Notes under the pieces: model-generated | The model's input: the letters and a program-made list of their open reading frames with translations, nothing else | Told to the model about the DNA's origin: nothing | The model's database searches: none | Assembly: GCA_031267175.1 (NCBI GenBank) | Contig: JAIRZP010000253.1 | Coordinates: 1-9,835, forward strand | Source of the DNA: Coriobacteriales bacterium | GTDB taxonomy: Bacteria > Actinomycetota > Coriobacteriia > Coriobacteriales > UBA8131 | DNA: 9,835 nucleotides | Direction of reading: 5' to 3' | Program-made: the position numbers and the translations under genes | Shown here: piece after piece, positions 6,364 through 9,835 of the stretch | Position numbering within the stretch: the stretch's first letter is position 1 | Layout: each line of letters starts with the position of its first letter

Positions 6364-7272
6364 ATGCCAATCAGCAGCTTTGCTGAACTCGCGAGTGCGG
6401 TTCAAGCAAATGAGAAGAAAAGCCGTATCGCGGTCGTTGCGGCGGACGACCTCCACACTGTTGAGGCCGTTGTAAACGCACAGAACGAAGGCCTGGTTGA
6501 AGCGCTTCTCATCGGAGACGCGCTTTTGATAGAACAGAGACTGGACGAACTCGGCGAGGATTCAGAAGATTTTACGATTATCGGCACGGCGAGCAATGAC
6601 GAAAGTCTGGCTCAGGCCGTAGAGATTGTAAACGCTAACGAGGCCAATGTCCTCATGAAGGGCCACCTGGAAACGGGCGACTTCATGCGCATGATACTCA
6701 ACAGGGACAACAATCTCCGCAAGGGCTCGCTGCTATCGGTGGCTGGCTTCTATGAGTTGGAGCGCTACCACAAGCTCCTGGCCGTTACCGACCAGGCCAT
6801 CAACACCTATCCGGACCTCGATGGCAAAAAGGCCATCCTCGAAAACGCCGTGGGCCTGCTCAATGCCTTTGGCATGGCGAGCCCCAAGGTGGCGGTTCTG
6901 GCAGCGGTGGAAAAGGTCAATCCCAAGATGAAGGAGACCGTCGACGCCGAAGCGCTCAAGCAGATGAACGAGGACGGAGAGATTACCGGCTGCGTTGTTG
7001 ACGGCCCGCTCTCCCTCGATATTGCCACCAGCAAGGAGGCCGCCGATATCAAGGGTTACGCGAGCGAGGTAGCCGGCGACGCGGACCTGCTGCTTGTCCC
7101 CGATCTCGTCTGCGGCAATGTCTTTGTCAAGGCCCTCACGGGCTTTGCGGGTGCGACAACGGCCGGCACCGTCGTAGGTGCCAAGGTTCCCGTGGTGCTG
7201 ACGCCCCGCAGCGCCGAGGCATCGGACAAGTTTTATTCCATCGCGCTTGCCGCGTACACGGCACAGGGCTAG
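6364..7272 (+). CDS. ptb: Phosphate butyryltransferase (phosphotransbutyrylase)
   Basis: Ptb exchanges the CoA of butyryl-CoA, or related short acyl-CoA, for phosphate, giving acyl-phosphate for the kinase that follows. The 302-residue product fits the single-domain PTA_PTB family, with blocks shared with clostridial Ptb: VLMKGHLETGDFMR (96-109), VTDQAINTYP (141-150), GLLNAFGMASPKVAVLAAVE (164-183), GCVVDGPLSLDIATSKEAA (209-227), the AGDADLLLVPDLVCGNV stretch (237-253) and VPVVLTPRSAE (275-285). I prefer the ATG at 6364, preceded by a purine-rich but weak AGAGAAAGAGAG, over a GTG two codons earlier at 6358; the difference is two residues. The lack of a strong Shine-Dalgarno contrasts with neighbouring genes. 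Immediate pairing with buk strongly supports Ptb rather than acetate-type Pta. Acyl specificity may include isobutyryl, valeryl or branched groups. Confidence 0.93.
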   Translation: MPISSFAELASAVQANEKKSRIAVVAADDLHTVEAVVNAQNEGLVEALLIGDALLIEQRLDELGEDSEDFTIIGTASNDESLAQAVEIVNANEANVLMKGHLETGDFMRMILNRDNNLRKGSLLSVAGFYELERYHKLLAVTDQAINTYPDLDGKKAILENAVGLLNAFGMASPKVAVLAAVEKVNPKMKETVDAEALKQMNEDGEITGCVVDGPLSLDIATSKEAADIKGYASEVAGDADLLLVPDLVCGNVFVKALTGFAGATTAGTVVGAKVPVVLTPRSAEASDKFYSIALAAYTAQG

Positions 7273-7314
7273 CAGGCTGAGCACTGCGCTCAACCGCAAT
7301 GCTAAGGAGAAGGC

Positions 7315-8418
7315 ATGACAAACAAAAGCTATCTGATTCTTGCCATAAACCCCGGGTCCACGTCCACCAAAATAGCGGTGTTTGAGAATGAGCAGGAGCA
7401 GTTCTCCCTCAACGTCGAGCACGACGCGGAGGTCCTCAAGACCTTTGCCGATGTTCAGGATCAGCTGGAATACCGTAAAAAGACTATTGTTGAGGCCCTG
7501 GAAAGCAAGGGCGTGGATGCCGCCAGCATAGATGTATACGTGGGCCGGGGCGGCGGTCTGGTGGCCGTTGACAGCGGGGCCTTCGTGGTCACCGACCGTT
7601 TACTGGAAGACGCTCGCAAGGGTATGGCCGGGCAGCATCCCGCACAACTCGGCTCACAGATCTGTGATGCCCTGGCCAAACAGTATGGCGGAGAGGCATA
7701 CATCTATAATGCTCCCGACGTGGACGAGTACGATTCGATCTCCCGCGTGTCCGGGCTCAAGGGCGTCTATCGCCAATGTCATATCCACACCCTCAACCAA
7801 AAGGAGATTGCCCTGCGCTATGCCGCGGAGCATGACGTGGACTACGACAGGATCAACCTGATCATCTGTCATATCGGTGGAGGCATCTCGGTTACCGCGC
7901 ACCGGCAGGGACGCATGGTAGACGGCAACGACATCATCCGCGGCGAGGGTCCCATGACCCCCACGCGCGCGGGTTCGCTCCCCACCATCGACGTCCTCGA
8001 CCTGTGCTTCAAAGATGGTGCCAACAAAAAGGCCATCAAGGATCGCCTCACCAAAAACGGCGGTCTCATCGATCATCTCGGCACGGCGGACGCCAGAGAG
8101 GTGGAGCAGCGCATCAAGAACGGCGACGCGTACGCGCGCATCGTCTATGACGCCATGCTCTACCAGGTGGCAAAGAACGCGGGTGCCTGCGCCGCAACCC
8201 TCAAAGGGGAGCTGGAGGCCATCATCCTCACCGGTGGCATGGCTCACAGCGAGTACATAGTCGATTTTCTGCGTGATTATATCGGTTGGATTGCTCCCCT
8301 GGTGGTTATGCCGGGAGAGTTTGAAATGGAGGCTCTTGCCGCGGGTGCCCTACGGGTTGCCCGGGGAGAAGAAGAGCCGAGACTGTATACAGGTGCGCCT
8401 GTATGGAACGGATTTTAA
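7315..8418 (+). CDS. buk: Butyrate kinase
   Basis: Buk transfers phosphate from butyryl-phosphate (or a branched/short-chain relative) to ADP, yielding the acid and ATP by substrate-level phosphorylation. The 367-residue product has ASKHA-fold acetate/butyrate kinase motifs: the phosphate-1 loop INPGSTSTKIAVF (11-23), VGRGGGL (76-82), GQHPAQLG (106-113), HTLNQKEIALRYA (158-170), CHIGGGISVTAHRQGR (185-200), GEGPMTPTRAG (210-220), the adenosine-loop ILTGGMAHSEY (304-314) and EMEALAAGALRVARGEEE (337-354). HTLNQKE and the shorter length separate it from acetate kinase. It starts 42 bases after ptb behind a clear AAGGAGA (7304-7310); a small dyad TGAGC-ACTGC-GCTCA (7278-7292) sits in the gap. Its TAA stop overlaps the ribosome site of the next gene, so translation of the alcohol dehydrogenase is probably coupled. 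Confidence 0.95.
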   Translation: MTNKSYLILAINPGSTSTKIAVFENEQEQFSLNVEHDAEVLKTFADVQDQLEYRKKTIVEALESKGVDAASIDVYVGRGGGLVAVDSGAFVVTDRLLEDARKGMAGQHPAQLGSQICDALAKQYGGEAYIYNAPDVDEYDSISRVSGLKGVYRQCHIHTLNQKEIALRYAAEHDVDYDRINLIICHIGGGISVTAHRQGRMVDGNDIIRGEGPMTPTRAGSLPTIDVLDLCFKDGANKKAIKDRLTKNGGLIDHLGTADAREVEQRIKNGDAYARIVYDAMLYQVAKNAGACAATLKGELEAIILTGGMAHSEYIVDFLRDYIGWIAPLVVMPGEFEMEALAAGALRVARGEEEPRLYTGAPVWNGF

Positions 8419-8423
8419 GGAGG
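8418..8423 (+). promoter_or_regulatory. Ribosome binding site of the alcohol dehydrogenase gene, overlapping the buk stop
   Basis: AGGAGG begins on the last base of the buk stop codon and lies six bases before the ATG at 8430. It favours that start over an in-frame ATG at 8403, which lies inside buk and has no such site. Confidence 0.85.
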
Positions 8424-8429
8424 AGTTTG

Positions 8430-9527
8430 ATGGAAGCATTAGCAGCAGTATCACACGAGACAGGCAAGATGGGCATTGAGAAGATCGATGTCGCTGAACC
8501 CAAGACAGGCGAGATTGCCGTAAAGATGGTGGCATGCGGTGTGTGCCATACCGACGCGGCAGGACTGCACCAGATTTTTCCCGTACCGTTTCCGGCCGTG
8601 TATGGCCACGAAGGTGTGGGCATTGTTGACAAGGTGGGAGACAACGTCACCAACGTGGCCGTAGGCGACCGCGTTGTCATGACCTTTCCTTCCTGCGGCG
8701 TGTGCCCTTCCTGCGTTGATGGTCACCCCTATGCCTGCGACCGCATGCTCGAGCTGTTCTGGGGAGGAAGACTCCCCGATGGCACGACGCCGTACTCGCA
8801 GGATGGCGTGCCGGTATCCACCTTCTTTGGTCAGGGATCCTTCTCTACCTACACCGTGGTGCAGGCCCGCAACGTGGTCAAGGTAGACATAGATTCGGAT
8901 GAGGAGCTTGCGAACCTCTGCTCCCTGGGTTGCGGCGTACAGACCGGCGTGGGCGCGGTGTTGCACGGCCTCAAGGCTGAGCCCCACGGCTCCATCGCGG
9001 TCTTTGGCGCAGGCGGCGTGGGCATGGCTGCCATCATGGGTGCCAAGCTCGCCGGGTGCTATCCCATTATCGCGGTTGACGTTGTGCCTTCTCGCCTTGA
9101 ACTGGCAAAGGAGATAGGCGCTACCCATACGGTCAATGGCAAAGAGGTCGATGCCGTTGAGGAAATCAGGAAGATAACAAACGGCGGAGCACACTACAGT
9201 GTGGAGTCCTCCGCGGTGCCGGCACTGACGCTTCAGGCGCTGGACTGCCTCAGAAAACGCGGTAAGGCCTGCCAGGTATCCGTAACTGGCCCGGCAACCA
9301 TAGAGCTCCCGATAGAGCCGCTCATCCTGAGCAAGAATGTGACCTACTTTGGCCTCGCAGAGGGTGCCAGCAATCCGCCGGTATTCATCCCCGAGTTGGT
9401 CGCGTACTACAAACAGGGGCGTCTGCCTGTGGACAAGCTCGTCACGCTCTATGACTTCAAGGACATTGACAAGGCATTTGAAGACTCCCACACCGGTGTA
9501 GCTATCAAGCCGATTCTGGTGTTCTGA
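8430..9527 (+). CDS. Zinc-dependent NAD(P) alcohol dehydrogenase, aryl-alcohol (XylB-like) type
   Basis: A 365-residue medium-chain dehydrogenase that interconverts an alcohol and its aldehyde. Catalytic zinc ligands are visible as Cys36 (in CGVCHTD, 36-42), His60 with Glu61 (GHEG) and Cys168 (SLGCGVQTG); the structural zinc site is complete as Cys89, Cys92, Cys95 and Cys103 (C-x2-C-x2-C-x7-C). The Rossmann motif is VFGAGGVG (191-198), with Asp217 at the end of the second strand (IIAVDV), favouring NAD over NADP. The order of motifs, the FGQGSFSTY segment (133-141) and the GVAIKPILVF end recall benzyl/aryl-alcohol dehydrogenase XylB from my memory of that family. That suggests aromatic or bulkier alcohols, but short-chain substrates are not excluded. 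It starts 11 bases after buk and is the last cassette gene before a structured 203-base gap. With the acylating aldehyde dehydrogenase it completes an alcohol-to-acyl-CoA route, or the reverse. Confidence 0.93.
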   Translation: MEALAAVSHETGKMGIEKIDVAEPKTGEIAVKMVACGVCHTDAAGLHQIFPVPFPAVYGHEGVGIVDKVGDNVTNVAVGDRVVMTFPSCGVCPSCVDGHPYACDRMLELFWGGRLPDGTTPYSQDGVPVSTFFGQGSFSTYTVVQARNVVKVDIDSDEELANLCSLGCGVQTGVGAVLHGLKAEPHGSIAVFGAGGVGMAAIMGAKLAGCYPIIAVDVVPSRLELAKEIGATHTVNGKEVDAVEEIRKITNGGAHYSVESSAVPALTLQALDCLRKRGKACQVSVTGPATIELPIEPLILSKNVTYFGLAEGASNPPVFIPELVAYYKQGRLPVDKLVTLYDFKDIDKAFEDSHTGVAIKPILVF

Positions 9528-9537
9528 TCGGAGCGAA

Positions 9538-9633
9538 GCCAGGACCAATTATTTGACCATCACGGGCGTTAGGGCATAGCCACTCTCAAGGGAGGCTCGG
9601 ACTATGCCCGCGCCCCGTGCTGGTTCCTCTGGC
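9538..9633 (+). ncRNA. Large compound stem-loop between adh and pntA (structured 3' UTR or leader element)
   Basis: An outer stem joins GCCAGGACCA (9538-9547) to TGGTTCCTCTGGC (9621-9633), ten pairs with small bulges. A middle stem joins CACGGGCG (9561-9568) to CGCCCCGTG (9611-9619), eight pairs with one bulged C. An inner stem joins GGGCATAG (9572-9579) to CTATGCCC (9602-9609), eight perfect pairs. A 22-base apical region can form a small further hairpin (9583-9594). A competing hairpin pairs 9594-9600 with 9607-9614. No T-run follows. It may end adh transcription, stabilise the message or act as a leader element for pntA; no known riboswitch class was recognised. Confidence 0.55.
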
Positions 9634-9694
9634 GCGGAGGCACGCAGTGTTCTGTTGAGCGTGGCCGCTGTGCCGACCCCAGAAATACCCATTG

Positions 9695-9722
9695 CCGTAA
9701 GAAGACCGCTGTAAGAAGATCG
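9695..9722 (+). repeat. 14-bp tandem duplication abutting the pntA ribosome site
   Basis: CCGTAAGAAGACCG (9695-9708) is followed at once by CTGTAAGAAGATCG (9709-9722), 12 of 14 bases identical. The second copy ends at the first base of the pntA ribosome site GGAGG (9722-9726). It could be a two-site operator or simply a recent slippage duplication. Confidence 0.7.
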
Positions 9723-9730
9723 GAGGCCCC

Positions 9731-9835
9731 ATGCACATAGGGATTCCCAAAGAGTCCGACCCCAAAGAGACCCGTGTCGCTGCCACCCCCAAGTCGGTAG
9801 CCCAGCTTGTGAAGCTCGGCTATGAGGTGGTAGTG
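9731..9835 (+). CDS. pntA: NAD(P) transhydrogenase subunit alpha, N-terminal fragment
   Basis: Only the first 35 codons are present; the gene runs off the right edge. MHIGIPKESDPKETRVAATP followed by KSVAQLVKLGYEVVV matches the start of proton-translocating transhydrogenase alpha subunits (M-x-IGIP-x-E ... ETRVAATP-x-TVxQLxKLG). Alanine dehydrogenase shares the fold but usually has a different ...RVALTPAGV pattern here. GGAGG (9722-9726) lies four bases before the ATG. PntAB is a membrane complex that couples hydride transfer between NADH and NADP+ to the proton gradient. Next to two NAD-linked dehydrogenases it may convert their NADH to NADPH or rebalance the pools. It is 203 bases from adh, so whether it belongs to the same transcript is uncertain. 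No NAD-binding loop is visible yet, because the fragment is too short. Confidence 0.88.
   Translation, partial: MHIGIPKESDPKETRVAATPKSVAQLVKLGYEVVV

Noticed and set aside
8451..9548. 365-codon open frame antisense to the alcohol dehydrogenase gene
   Set aside because: Same explanation; the sense product has complete zinc and cofactor sites.
9553..9580. TTGACC with CATAGC as a promoter for pntA
   Set aside because: The -35 is good but the -10 matches the consensus poorly, and the -10 lies inside the large stem-loop; not enough to support a promoter.

Overview
The window looks like a chromosomal segment of an anaerobic, fermentative, GC-rich actinobacterium. The recN-steA gene pair is typical of Actinomycetota (in Mycobacterium tuberculosis recN is followed by the SteA homologue). 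A PucR-type regulator beside a fermentative alcohol/acyl-CoA cassette suggests the class Coriobacteriia. The class-level placement is an inference; no rRNA or other marker gene is present.

Layout. Positions 4-2903 hold two housekeeping genes on the + strand joined by an ATGA overlap: recN (DNA double-strand-break repair ATPase) and steA (cell-division-associated, thiamine-pyrophosphokinase-like membrane protein). A PucR/CdaR-family regulator gene (2915-4540, - strand) converges on steA with only 11 bases between them. A 349-base AT-richer intergenic region (4541-4889) then separates the divergent regulator gene from a + strand cassette. It holds a good candidate promoter for each direction, an 11-base direct repeat about three helical turns apart, and a long leader with competing short stems.

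The cassette (4890-9527) encodes a CoA-acylating aldehyde dehydrogenase of the EutE/PduP/butyraldehyde dehydrogenase type, phosphate butyryltransferase (ptb), butyrate kinase (buk) and a zinc alcohol dehydrogenase close to the aryl-alcohol (XylB) type. At the right edge is the start of pntA (NAD(P) transhydrogenase alpha subunit). Read in the oxidative direction the enzymes form a complete line: alcohol to aldehyde (NADH), aldehyde to acyl-CoA (NADH), acyl-CoA to acyl-phosphate, acyl-phosphate to carboxylic acid plus ATP. PntAB could move the hydride between NAD and NADP pools. Read in reverse from acyl-CoA, the two dehydrogenases could discard electrons as alcohol. No microcompartment genes are present and the aldehyde dehydrogenase lacks the usual encapsulation extension. 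No genes for making butyryl-CoA are in the window, so the natural substrate is open.

The gaps inside the cassette carry RNA structure: a 13-bp hairpin after the aldehyde dehydrogenase gene, a large compound stem-loop after the alcohol dehydrogenase gene, and a 14-bp tandem duplication directly before pntA. No mobile element, CRISPR array, tRNA or rRNA was seen. I found no clearly unprecedented system. The most unusual points are the self-contained ATP-yielding alcohol-oxidation cassette, the structured intergenic elements, and the His-rich repeat tail of RecN.
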